From positions 1 to 5,403 of the forward strand of contig JASGMZ010000210.1 in the NCBI GenBank assembly GCA_030156305.1: a stretch of DNA of 5,403 nucleotides. Direction: 5' to 3'. Position numbers and translations under genes: made by a program. Of the stretch, positions 1-5,403 are shown piece after piece. The notes under the pieces are model-generated. The model made no database searches. It was given only the letters and a program-made list of their open reading frames with translations, and was not told the origin of the DNA. This stretch comes from Bacteroidales bacterium. Its GTDB lineage: Bacteria > Bacteroidota > Bacteroidia > Bacteroidales > UBA12077. Numbering within the stretch: the first letter of the stretch is position 1; each line of letters starts with the position of its first letter.

Positions 1-1
1 T

Positions 2-1768
2 GTAACTCATGTTGCTTGTGATGGCTCAGCAACAGACGGTGAAATAATAGTATATGCCCACGGAGGAACAGGCGACCTTGAATATTCTGTTAACAATGGT
101 GCTGACTATTATCCCGATTCATTGTTTACCGAATTACCCGGAGGCAATTATCAAATTGTGGTTAGAGATGAAAATGGGTGTACTAAATTACTTGATACAT
201 TAGTAACGATTAATGGGCCAATTATTATTACCGATGAAACGGTTGTACATAATAGTTGTTACGGGTATGCAGATGGAGAAATTACATTAACCTTTACTGG
301 AGGTACGGGGTTATTGCAATACTCTATTAATGGACTGGATTGGTTTAATAGTGGTGAAACCATAGGGAATCTTCCAGCAGATACTTATGTCGTTATTATT
401 CAAGATGCTACGGGTTGTGCAATAAATACTGAAATTACCATTAATCAACCGGATCCTATAAATATTGTTACTTCGTATACTGACATAACTTGTAATGGAT
501 ATGCTGATGGCGAAATACAAATTACAGCAACCGAGGGTACCTCTCCTTACGAATATTCTATTGACAGTGCACAAACCTGGCAATCAAATAATGTATTCTC
601 TAACTTGTCTTCAGATACTTTTTATGTAGCCGTACAAGATAATAATGGATGTATCCGGTTTGGTGATACCATTATTATTCAGGAAGCAGAACCGCTCATT
701 ATTTCTGTTATTGATTTAGTGGATGAATATCAATGTATTAATAGCAGTAAGCGGGATGTTAACCAAACAGGCTTAATAAGTGTTGAAGTATCGGGAGGTA
801 AAGGAGATTATCAGTATACCTGGCAGTATGGATTAAATCCTGTTTCCGGGGATGAAACAATTCATAATCTTTCAGCAGGTACTTATGAATTAACCGTGGA
901 AGATTCATTAGGTTGTGAGAAGGATACTACTTTTACGATTGGTTCCGACGCAAGTTATGATCTTGAATTCTCGGTAGATATTGAAGATACGACCATCTGT
1001 TGGTATCAACCCATATACTTTACTTTTAATTCAACCAATGCCGATTCTATTGAAATTCAAAAATACAGGCCGGTAAGTAGTTATTCATATATTGAGATTA
1101 CGGACGAAACGATGGAATATGATTACCCCATAACTGAAAATAACTATTTTAACCTTAAAGCATTTAATGAGTATTGTGAGGAGAATTATAAAACAGAGGA
1201 GTTTAAGTATTATCCCGATAGGGAATTAATGATTGCCGAAAATGATGATCCGGTAAACGATACAATCATCATTAAAGGCGATAATGGACGATGGTTAGCC
1301 CAGGCTCTTGTGAGCGATCCTAATGGATTATTGGTAGAATGGGAACCTGATGAGGGTATTTCTACTCCGGACAGTCTGAAAACCTGGATTTCTCCTGCCG
1401 AATCAATGTGGTATGCCGTGAAGATTACTACGGTTGAAGGGCAATGTACCGATACAGATTCAATCTATGTTACCTATGTACCGGATATTGTTGCATATGA
1501 TGGATTTTCACCCAATGGTGATGGCATTAATGATTTTTGGTATATCGAAAATATCAATGCATTTAAAAATAATATAGTAACCGTTTATAACCGCTGGGGT
1601 ACTAAAGTTTATGAACAAAAAGGATACAACAACGACGCCTCGGATAAACGTTGGGATGGTTCTGCCAAAAACGGAAAGCAAGTAGGTAGCGGTACTTATT
1701 ATTATGTAATTATTTTAAATGAAGAAGGATTTTCTTCTGTAACAGGAGCAGTAACAATAATGCGATAG
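2..1768 (+). CDS. SprB-repeat surface protein with gliding-motility/T9SS type B C-terminal sorting domain (5' partial)
   Basis: The reading frame is open from base 2, so the start lies outside the window; 588 C-terminal residues are visible. The first ~310 residues are four SprB-type repeats, each opening with Cys and a DGEI-like motif (GYADGEI twice), then GGTG, YSI/YSV and a closing xDxxGC. A less regular region (nt ~941-1480) follows, including an Ig/PKD-like stretch with VEWEPDEGIS and YAVKITT. The last ~90 residues (nt ~1490-1765) form the CHU_C / gliding-motility C-terminal domain, with FSPNGDGINDFW, VYNRWGTKVYE, WDGS and GTYYYVI. In known Bacteroidota proteins this domain sends the protein through the type IX secretion system (type B sorting) to the surface or medium. 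The role is therefore probably a large extracellular adhesin or gliding-type surface protein; the ligand is unknown. The porP/sprF-like gene starts one base after the stop, which suggests co-transcription and translational coupling. The family call is secure; equivalence to SprB itself is not claimed. Confidence 0.93.
   Translation, partial: VTHVACDGSATDGEIIVYAHGGTGDLEYSVNNGADYYPDSLFTELPGGNYQIVVRDENGCTKLLDTLVTINGPIIITDETVVHNSCYGYADGEITLTFTGGTGLLQYSINGLDWFNSGETIGNLPADTYVVIIQDATGCAINTEITINQPDPINIVTSYTDITCNGYADGEIQITATEGTSPYEYSIDSAQTWQSNNVFSNLSSDTFYVAVQDNNGCIRFGDTIIIQEAEPLIISVIDLVDEYQCINSSKRDVNQTGLISVEVSGGKGDYQYTWQYGLNPVSGDETIHNLSAGTYELTVEDSLGCEKDTTFTIGSDASYDLEFSVDIEDTTICWYQPIYFTFNSTNADSIEIQKYRPVSSYSYIEITDETMEYDYPITENNYFNLKAFNEYCEENYKTEEFKYYPDRELMIAENDDPVNDTIIIKGDNGRWLAQALVSDPNGLLVEWEPDEGISTPDSLKTWISPAESMWYAVKITTVEGQCTDTDSIYVTYVPDIVAYDGFSPNGDGINDFWYIENINAFKNNIVTVYNRWGTKVYEQKGYNNDASDKRWDGSAKNGKQVGSGTYYYVIILNEEGFSSVTGAVTIMR
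17..211 (+). repeat. SprB-type repeat 1
   Basis: This is a protein-level repeat inside the surface protein. It begins at Cys (nt 17-19), with TDGEI, HGGTG, EYSVN and a closing DENGC (second Cys at nt 179-181, 54 residues after the first). It matches the next two copies in motif order and lies about 80 residues upstream of repeat 2. Confidence 0.75.
257..442 (+). repeat. SprB-type repeat 2
   Basis: This protein-level repeat has CYGYADGEI, GGTG, QYSIN, NLPADTY and DATGC. The opening and closing Cys residues are 53 apart. It is the closest match to repeat 3, which starts 78 residues later. Confidence 0.8.
491..679 (+). repeat. SprB-type repeat 3
   Basis: This protein-level repeat has CNGYADGEI, EGTSPYEYSID, NLSSDTF and DNNGC. 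The Cys-Cys spacing of 53 is identical to that of repeat 2. Confidence 0.8.
734..940 (+). repeat. SprB-type repeat 4 (divergent, longer)
   Basis: This protein-level repeat opens at Cys (nt 734-736). The DGEI motif is replaced by a longer NQTGLISV stretch, followed by GGKGDYQYTW, NLSAGTYELTV and EDSLGC. The Cys-Cys spacing is 60 instead of 53-54, so it is a diverged terminal copy. Confidence 0.65.
1490..1765 (+). other. T9SS type B sorting / gliding-motility C-terminal domain
   Basis: This is the C-terminal domain of the surface protein. It shows the family landmarks in order: GFSPNGDGINDFW, an aromatic/hydrophobic strand, VYNRWGTKVYE, a KRWDG loop, GTYYYVI, and a final hydrophobic strand ending at the stop codon (VTGAVTIMR). 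In the established family this domain acts as the secretion signal for the type IX system. The boundaries are approximate. Confidence 0.9.
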
Positions 1769-1769
1769 T

Positions 1770-2693
1770 ATGAAAAAAACAAGAACACTCATATTTGTTG
1801 TATTGTGTCTGGTGTTTGTTATGCCGGCAAAAGGGCAGCAGGCACCATTCTACACACAATATATGTTTAACGACTATCTGGTAAATCCCGCCGTCGCCGG
1901 GACAAATAATTATTTTCAGATTAGAGCAAACTCAAGGATACAGTGGATTGGAATGTCTGATGCTCCAAGAACCATGAGTATTGCTGCTTATGGCCCATTT
2001 AAGGAAAAAACAATGGGATATGGCGGATACATTTACAATGATGTAACCGGCCCCGAAAGCAGATTATCTTTAGGAGGAACCTATTCATATAATCTGATGA
2101 TTACGGATATGATGCGCATATCCGGAGGAATTACGATAGGACTAATGCAGTATAAACTCGATGGAACAAAAATTAAGATTGGAGACCAGGTTGGATATGA
2201 TCCAGCATTTCCTGAAGGAGTTGAATCCAAAATTATTCCTGATGCAAGTGCCGGTATCTATTTATACTCCACCTATTATTATGTTGGCATTTCAGCACAT
2301 CAGCTGTTGGGCAATAAATTTGACCTACATGGTGATTTAGACTCTGTTGATACCGATATGGGAATTAATCGTTTAAAACAACACCTCTATCTTTCTGGAG
2401 GCTATCATTTTATTTTAAATCGGGATTTTATCTTGCAACCATCAGCAATGATTAAGTATACCGGGCCCGGGCAAATACAAGCCGAATTAAATGTAACTAC
2501 CACTTATCAACGAATGATTTGGGGTGGGTTAACTTATCGAACAGGTGATGCTATTGCTATACTTTTAGGATATAATTATGAAAGCAAAATACACATTGGA
2601 ATATCTTATGATATAACCGTATCTGATTTGCGGCGTTATTCAAATGGTACTATTGAAGTAATGGTTGGCTATCGATTTAATGATATAAAATAA
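1770..2693 (+). CDS. PorP/SprF-family type IX secretion system outer-membrane protein
   Basis: The 307-residue product, close to the family's usual ~300, begins with a signal peptide: MKKTR, a hydrophobic core at residues 7-18, and probable cleavage after AKG near residue 22. The mature start carries the family hallmark FYTQYMFNDYLVNPAVAG, followed by RIQWIGM and APRTMSIA, then alternating short aromatic/glycine strands typical of an outer-membrane beta barrel (YYYVGISAHQL, GGLTYRTGDAIAILLGYNYE, IEVMVGYRF). Family members are paired with type-B-sorted substrates and are thought to help their export or surface attachment. This gene follows its presumed substrate gene by a single base (TAG-T-ATG), so coupled translation is likely. 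It looks intact. Bacteroidota genomes usually carry many paralogues, so it is likelier a dedicated partner of the upstream protein than the core PorP. Family assignment is firm; the specific partner is inferred from position. Confidence 0.93.
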   Translation: MKKTRTLIFVVLCLVFVMPAKGQQAPFYTQYMFNDYLVNPAVAGTNNYFQIRANSRIQWIGMSDAPRTMSIAAYGPFKEKTMGYGGYIYNDVTGPESRLSLGGTYSYNLMITDMMRISGGITIGLMQYKLDGTKIKIGDQVGYDPAFPEGVESKIIPDASAGIYLYSTYYYVGISAHQLLGNKFDLHGDLDSVDTDMGINRLKQHLYLSGGYHFILNRDFILQPSAMIKYTGPGQIQAELNVTTTYQRMIWGGLTYRTGDAIAILLGYNYESKIHIGISYDITVSDLRRYSNGTIEVMVGYRFNDIK

Positions 2694-2703
2694 TTTTTTT
2701 AAA

Positions 2704-2873
2704 TAAAACCTAATATCCGTAAGTTAAACAAGACTTTTTTTGTAACACTAAGTCACTCAAAGTATAACACAAAGTTTCACTAAGTAGAATCTCACCTAAC
2801 TTGGTGTAACTTTGTGATAAAACTTTGTGATACGTTGTGAAACTCGTAAAAGACATGCGGATTTTAGGTAAAA
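2704..2873. mobile_element. MITE-like imperfect palindromic repeat with inverted ends and possible TAAAA target duplication
   Basis: The ends CCTAATATCCG (2709-2719) and CGGATTTTAGG (2858-2868) are inverted repeats matching at 10 of 11 positions, and both are flanked on the outside by TAAAA (2704-2708 and 2869-2873). Inside, 2744-2785 and 2799-2840 form a second, longer imperfect inverted pair made of degenerate ~12-base units of the AACTTTGTGATA kind, in opposite orientation on the two sides. CTTTGTG/CACAAAG-rich repeats of this sort are common between genes in Bacteroidota. It encodes no transposase. A non-autonomous mobile repeat is the best reading; the TAAAA repeats could be chance in AT-rich DNA. 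Confidence 0.5.
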
Positions 2874-2881
2874 GAATAATC

Positions 2882-2908
2882 AAGAGGCTTTTTTCAAGTC
2901 TCTTTTTT
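2882..2908 (+). terminator. Rho-independent terminator of the SprB-repeat/porP-like operon
   Basis: AAGAGGCTT (2882-2890) pairs with AAGTCTCTT (2896-2904) over nine positions, including one G-U, around a five-base loop. A run of six T overlaps the stem end (2903-2908). There is no T-run on the other side, so the signal points along the plus strand. It lies 188 bases after the porP-like stop, which is far for a terminator; the palindromic element in between explains most of that distance. Confidence 0.75.
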
Positions 2909-3011
2909 ATATATAAAACCCAATGACTCAAAACAATGTTGCTTAATGTGATGTTTTGGTTATTTATATTCCATCTGTCTGGTGGGGGAGATATGAGTTC
3001 AACAAACTTTA

Positions 3012-3034
3012 TTCTTGTTAATCAAAAACAAGAA
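3012..3034. repeat. Short perfect inverted repeat
   Basis: TTCTTGTT (3012-3019) and AACAAGAA (3027-3034) form a perfect 8-bp stem with a seven-base loop. Neither strand shows a following T-run, so it is not a clear terminator. Its function is unknown, and it may be chance in AT-rich DNA. Confidence 0.35.
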
Positions 3035-3188
3035 CAACAATAAAACACTTTTTGAACAGTTTTTTTTATAAAAATTCTGTTAACTTAGCCATCTGATACC
3101 AAGTTGCGTTCAACTGTGCAATATTTTATTTTAGCAGTGAAACATGTTGGTTATGCTACTATCTTATATTCAGAATAATGCCGATTGA

Positions 3189-3240
3189 TGTTCAATATAA
3201 TTTTAGGAACGGTAGTGAACTAAAATTATACAATTGAACA
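3189..3240. repeat. Long inverted repeat upstream of the DUF4296 lipoprotein gene
   Basis: TGTTCAATATAATTTTAG (3189-3206) is matched on the far side by CTAAAATTATA (3220-3230), three unpaired bases, then TTGAACA (3234-3240). All 18 arm bases pair, with one three-base bulge and a 13-base loop. The right arm ends 26 bases before the chosen ATG. No T-run follows, so it is not a standard terminator. It could be a regulator's operator, a 5'-UTR hairpin, or part of the promoter region. Confidence 0.6.
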
Positions 3241-3266
3241 CATATCGGTATGAAAAACAGATTTAT

Positions 3267-3638
3267 ATGAATAGAATTATCATTTTTATTATTGCCGTTT
3301 TTATGCTGGCTGGCTGCCAAAAGAATAAGGTGCCCGAGTATGTTATCCCTCCAGAGGATATGACTTCTATATTAGTAGATATTCATCTTACAGATGGAAT
3401 GCTCTCTTCGTCTGAGATACGCCGTGATTTTGCTAAAAGGGATTCAGCAAATATTTATAATATCTTATTACATAATTATGGATATAATAGAAAAGACTTT
3501 GATACCTCTTTGTTTTATTATAGTAAAAACCTAACGCTTTACGATAAGATATATAATGACGTGTTGAATCAACTGAATGAAATGGAAACACAATTAAAAG
3601 AGGAAAATCAGGATGAGCAATCCACAGATAAAGAATAA
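3267..3638 (+). CDS. DUF4296-domain lipoprotein
   Basis: The 123-residue product begins with a short hydrophobic signal and a lipobox, MLAGC, with Cys17 as the expected lipidated residue; it should be a lipid-anchored periplasmic or outer-membrane protein. The rest fits DUF4296: VIPPEDMTSILVDIHLTDGML (residues ~26-46), an IYNILLHNYGYNRKDFDTSLFYY helix pair, then LYDKIYNDVLNQL, and a charged hydrophilic tail. The biochemical role of this family is unknown. I chose ATG at 3267 over an in-frame TTG at 3234 because the ATG puts the signal peptide at the very N-terminus and the TTG lies inside the right arm of the inverted repeat. There is no strong ribosome binding site, as is normal in this phylum. 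The amidohydrolase gene starts six bases after the stop, so the two are probably co-transcribed. Confidence 0.87.
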   Translation: MNRIIIFIIAVFMLAGCQKNKVPEYVIPPEDMTSILVDIHLTDGMLSSSEIRRDFAKRDSANIYNILLHNYGYNRKDFDTSLFYYSKNLTLYDKIYNDVLNQLNEMETQLKEENQDEQSTDKE

Positions 3639-3644
3639 ACCCTG

Positions 3645-4829
3645 ATGCGAAGAATTGCAGCAAACTATATTTTCCCTTTAACCTCAAAGCCTCTAAAAAA
3701 TGGAATCATTGAAATAGATGGACATGGGAAAATATTAGATATTATTGATACGAATGGAACGATATCCGAAAGTAGAAACCTTGAATTTTATAATGGAGTT
3801 CTTGTTCCCGGATTTGTTAACACACATTGTCATCTTGAGCTTTCAGAATTGAAAAATGTTTTGGAAGAAAAAAGAGGGTTGCCTTTTTTTATCCAACAGA
3901 TGATTGAATACAGAAAACAAAGCAAAACAAACCGAACCTTTCAGGCGATTAAAGATGCCGATGAATTAATGGCTCAAAACGGAATTGTTGCTGTTGGAGA
4001 TATCGTTAATACGAATACAACCATTGAAACCAAGCGAAATAGTAAGATTTATTATCATTCGTTTGTGGAAATTTCTGGTTTAGGAACTGACTATAGAGAG
4101 CGGTTTAATGCCGCAAAAAAGCTATATGATGAATTTTTTGAGCAGGGCCTTGCTTCATCTATTGTCCCTCATGCGCCTTATTCAGTATCTGTTGACTTAT
4201 TTCGTTTAATTAAAGACGAAGCTGTCAGGCAAGGTTCTATTCTTTCTATTCATAATCAGGAAAGCAAAGACGAAAATGAGCTTTTTTTATTGGGTACGGG
4301 AAACCTTTTGAAAACATTCAAAAATTTAGGAATTGATTTATCCTCATGGAAAGTACAGGGAAAAACCTCGCTTCGAACCATCATTGATTATTTACCCACA
4401 AAAAATCATCTTTTGTTTGTACACAATTTATATTCAACCGTTGATGAAATTCAACAGGTAAGCAAAACGTTCCCCCATAGCTTTTTTGTTTTCTGTCCTT
4501 TGTCGAATTTATTTATTGAAAATAAATTACCCGATATTAATTCATTCCTCGATTTTTCAGATAAAATTACCCTTGGTACCGATAGCCTGGCCTCCAATAA
4601 ATCATTATCTATATTAAACGAAATGAAAAAGATTAATAAGGCCTATCCTACCATAGCGTTTGAAAAACTTTTGCAATGGGCTTCATTAAATGGAGCTAAA
4701 GCATTAAACATAGATCATCATTACGGGAGCCTTGAAAAAGGAAAAGCACCGGGGATAAACCTTATTTCTGATTTTGATTTTGATGTAATGCAAATAACAG
4801 AAAACAGCGCTGTTAAAAGAGTCGTTTAA
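3645..4829 (+). CDS. Metal-dependent amidohydrolase (cytosine deaminase / SAH deaminase / chlorohydrolase-like branch)
   Basis: The 394-residue protein has the full amidohydrolase-superfamily signature of the nucleobase and nucleoside deaminase branch. It has an N-terminal beta-sandwich portion, then VPGFVNTHCHLE with metal ligands His61 and His63, PHAPYSVS (His176), SIHNQE with His203 and probable catalytic Glu206, VHN (His260), and LGTDSLASN with metal ligand Asp313. The C-terminal stretch (NGAKAL, GSLEKGKAPGINLI) closes the composite domain. All expected catalytic residues are present, so it should be an active cytoplasmic hydrolase or deaminase. The GTDSLASN motif resembles enzymes annotated as aminodeoxyfutalosine, S-adenosylhomocysteine or triazine-type deaminases, but the substrate cannot be chosen from sequence alone. 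There is no signal peptide. It follows the lipoprotein gene by six bases, and its stop codon overlaps that of the convergent hemerythrin gene. Confidence 0.88.
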   Translation: MRRIAANYIFPLTSKPLKNGIIEIDGHGKILDIIDTNGTISESRNLEFYNGVLVPGFVNTHCHLELSELKNVLEEKRGLPFFIQQMIEYRKQSKTNRTFQAIKDADELMAQNGIVAVGDIVNTNTTIETKRNSKIYYHSFVEISGLGTDYRERFNAAKKLYDEFFEQGLASSIVPHAPYSVSVDLFRLIKDEAVRQGSILSIHNQESKDENELFLLGTGNLLKTFKNLGIDLSSWKVQGKTSLRTIIDYLPTKNHLLFVHNLYSTVDEIQQVSKTFPHSFFVFCPLSNLFIENKLPDINSFLDFSDKITLGTDSLASNKSLSILNEMKKINKAYPTIAFEKLLQWASLNGAKALNIDHHYGSLEKGKAPGINLISDFDFDVMQITENSAVKRVV

Positions 4830-4849
4830 TGGACGCCTTTATCTTTTAA
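4813..4849. repeat. Inverted repeat spanning the convergent overlapping stop codons
   Basis: TTAAAAGA (4813-4820) and TCTTTTAA (4842-4849) are a perfect 8-bp inverted pair. Inside are a weak GTC/GAC pairing and the two overlapping stop codons of the convergent genes (4826-4829). Next to it lies AACAGCGCTGTT (4803-4814), a perfect 12-base palindrome. No good T-run follows on either strand, so a two-way terminator role is only possible. Confidence 0.35.
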
Positions 4850-5251
4850 AAAAATAACAGCCTCTTTATCAAATTTAAGGATATGATCATCAAACCATTG
4901 TTCGAGGTAGTGGTAAATGTCTAAACATAAATTGGGTTTATTATTTTCCATATCTTTTTGAAATTTAATAATACGGGCAATAAATTCATTATGGTCCGAT
5001 TTATGTTTATCGAAATTAGGATATTGGCAATCTTTAAAATAAATTTCTTCTTTAATAAAATAATGATCAATCATATAAGCAAGTTGATAAAAAACATCGG
5101 AGACACTTTCTTTACATCCGTCTTGATTAATAATTACTTTTAGCTGGTTTATAATATCCAAAAATTTTTTGTGTTGTTCATCAATAATGTTGATATCAAC
5201 ATTATATTCCTCTTTCCATTGATAGGGTTCCGGATTTACCTTATTTTTCAT
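4826..5251 (-). CDS. Bacteriohemerythrin (di-iron O2-binding protein)
   Basis: The 141-residue protein is a single hemerythrin domain of normal length: Trp11, VDINIIDEQHKKF (His27), an HYFIKEE segment (His63, Glu68/Glu69), YPNFDKHKSDHNEF (His83, His87), and WFDDHILKFDKE (His123, Asp128). These match the five His, one Glu and one Asp that hold the two irons in known bacterial hemerythrins. The exception is that the usual H-x3-E of the second helix reads H-x4-E here, because a Tyr sits between His63 and the conserved Phe. Known members bind O2 reversibly and serve in oxygen storage, sensing or supply, usually in the cytoplasm. There is no signal peptide or fused signalling domain, so it is a free-standing protein. 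A purine-rich AAGAAG a few bases before the ATG may act as a weak ribosome binding site. The gene converges on the amidohydrolase with a four-base overlap (TTAA). Confidence 0.9.
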   Translation of the reverse strand: MKNKVNPEPYQWKEEYNVDINIIDEQHKKFLDIINQLKVIINQDGCKESVSDVFYQLAYMIDHYFIKEEIYFKDCQYPNFDKHKSDHNEFIARIIKFQKDMENNKPNLCLDIYHYLEQWFDDHILKFDKEAVIFLKDKGVH

Positions 5252-5314
5252 TATCTTCTTGTTTCAGGATTGTATAAATAAAATTTATTTTTTGAAATCC
5301 AATAGTATAATATA

Positions 5315-5322
5315 CAAATTTA
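5315..5322 (-). promoter_or_regulatory. Possible Bacteroidota -7 promoter element for the hemerythrin gene
   Basis: Read on the minus strand, this is TAAATTTG, an exact fit to the Bacteroidota -7 consensus TAnnTTTG. It lies 63 bases before the ATG, a reasonable leader length. The matching -33 TTTG is not clear; only T-rich DNA is present at about the right distance (around 5341-5346). Confidence 0.4.
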
Positions 5323-5342
5323 CCAGCCTTCTCGTTAAATAA

Positions 5343-5358
5343 AATGATAATTGTCATT
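5343..5358. promoter_or_regulatory. Fur-box-like dyad upstream of the hemerythrin gene
   Basis: AATGATAATTGTCATT is symmetric at 14 of 16 positions and contains TGATAAT, which resembles one half of a Fur-type operator. It lies just upstream of the possible -7 element, about where the -33 region would be, so a bound regulator could affect that promoter. This is inferred from motif likeness only; the right half departs from the classical Fur box. Confidence 0.3.
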
Positions 5359-5403
5359 ATATCAGTAAAGTATAGATACTTAGGCGCTTTAATTTTTTAT
5401 CTA

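Larger units (their letters stand above)
2694..3266. other. Non-coding interval between the porP-like gene and the DUF4296 lipoprotein gene
   Basis: This 573-base gap holds no convincing gene. In order it contains a MITE-like imperfect palindrome (2709-2868), a Rho-independent terminator (2882-2908), a short GC-richer patch near 2970-2995, an 8-bp hairpin (3012-3019/3027-3034), an AT-rich stretch with a weak hairpin near 3055-3081, and a long inverted repeat (3189-3240) just before the lipoprotein start. I found no clean TAnnTTTG promoter element on the plus strand here, although the downstream gene must be transcribed from somewhere in this interval or by read-through. Confidence 0.7.

Noticed and set aside
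311..583. Minus-strand open frame of 90 codons
   Set aside because: It lies fully inside the SprB-repeat coding region, whose plus-strand frame has clear family motifs.
2744..2844. CRISPR-like regularly spaced repeats
   Set aside because: The units are short, degenerate and in opposite orientation on the two sides, with no spacers; it is a palindrome, not an array.
2710..2931. Minus-strand open frame of 73 codons
   Set aside because: It is a translation of the palindromic repeat and the terminator; the residues follow the CTTTGTG unit pattern and no protein family is recognisable.
3055..3081. AACAG...CTGTT hairpin with a T-run
   Set aside because: The T-run is inside the stem rather than after it and the stem has a central mismatch pair, so it does not fit a terminator and is probably AT-rich chance.
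3234..3266. Upstream TTG start for the lipoprotein
   Set aside because: It would add 11 polar residues before a normal signal peptide and lies in the arm of an inverted repeat; ATG at 3267 is the better start.
3250..3270. Six-codon leader frame (MKNRFI) overlapping the lipoprotein ATG as ATGA
   Set aside because: It is too short to distinguish from chance, and there is no ribosome binding site or attenuator-like codon content.
3433..3687. Minus-strand open frame of 84 codons
   Set aside because: It lies antisense to the lipoprotein and the amidohydrolase start, both of which are well supported, and shows no family features.
4958..5143. Plus-strand open frame of 61 codons
   Set aside because: It is antisense to the hemerythrin gene, whose motif order is unmistakable.

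Overview
The window is AT-rich DNA that looks like a member of the Bacteroidota, probably a gliding or otherwise surface-active Bacteroidales/Cytophagales-type organism. The evidence is a SprB-repeat protein with a gliding-motility-type C-terminal sorting domain, a PorP/SprF-family outer-membrane partner, a DUF4296 lipoprotein, an almost complete lack of strong Shine-Dalgarno sequences, and a TAnnTTTG-type promoter element.

Layout. Positions 2-1768 (+) hold the 3' part of a large secreted repeat protein that begins outside the window. One base later, 1770-2693 (+) encodes its likely type IX secretion (T9SS) partner of the PorP/SprF family. A gap of about 570 bases follows. It starts with a roughly 160-base imperfect palindrome (2709-2868) with inverted ends and flanking TAAAA direct repeats. 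A good Rho-independent terminator (2882-2908) comes next, and then AT-rich DNA that ends in an 18-base-arm inverted repeat (3189-3240). The second (+) unit is a small DUF4296 lipoprotein (3267-3638) and, six bases later, a metal-dependent amidohydrolase (3645-4829). A bacteriohemerythrin gene (4826-5251) runs toward them on the minus strand, and its stop codon overlaps the amidohydrolase stop. Upstream of it lie a possible promoter and a Fur-box-like dyad.

How the genes work together. The first pair is a familiar T9SS arrangement: a type-B-sorted surface protein beside the barrel protein thought to help deliver or anchor it. The lipoprotein/amidohydrolase pair is probably an operon, but its substrate cannot be read from sequence. 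The hemerythrin is a separate O2/iron-linked unit.

Nothing here is clearly a new multi-gene system. The observations most worth a second look are the MITE-like palindrome that appears to separate porP from its terminator, an unusual spacing of the iron-ligand motif in the hemerythrin, and the two dyads upstream of the lipoprotein and hemerythrin genes.
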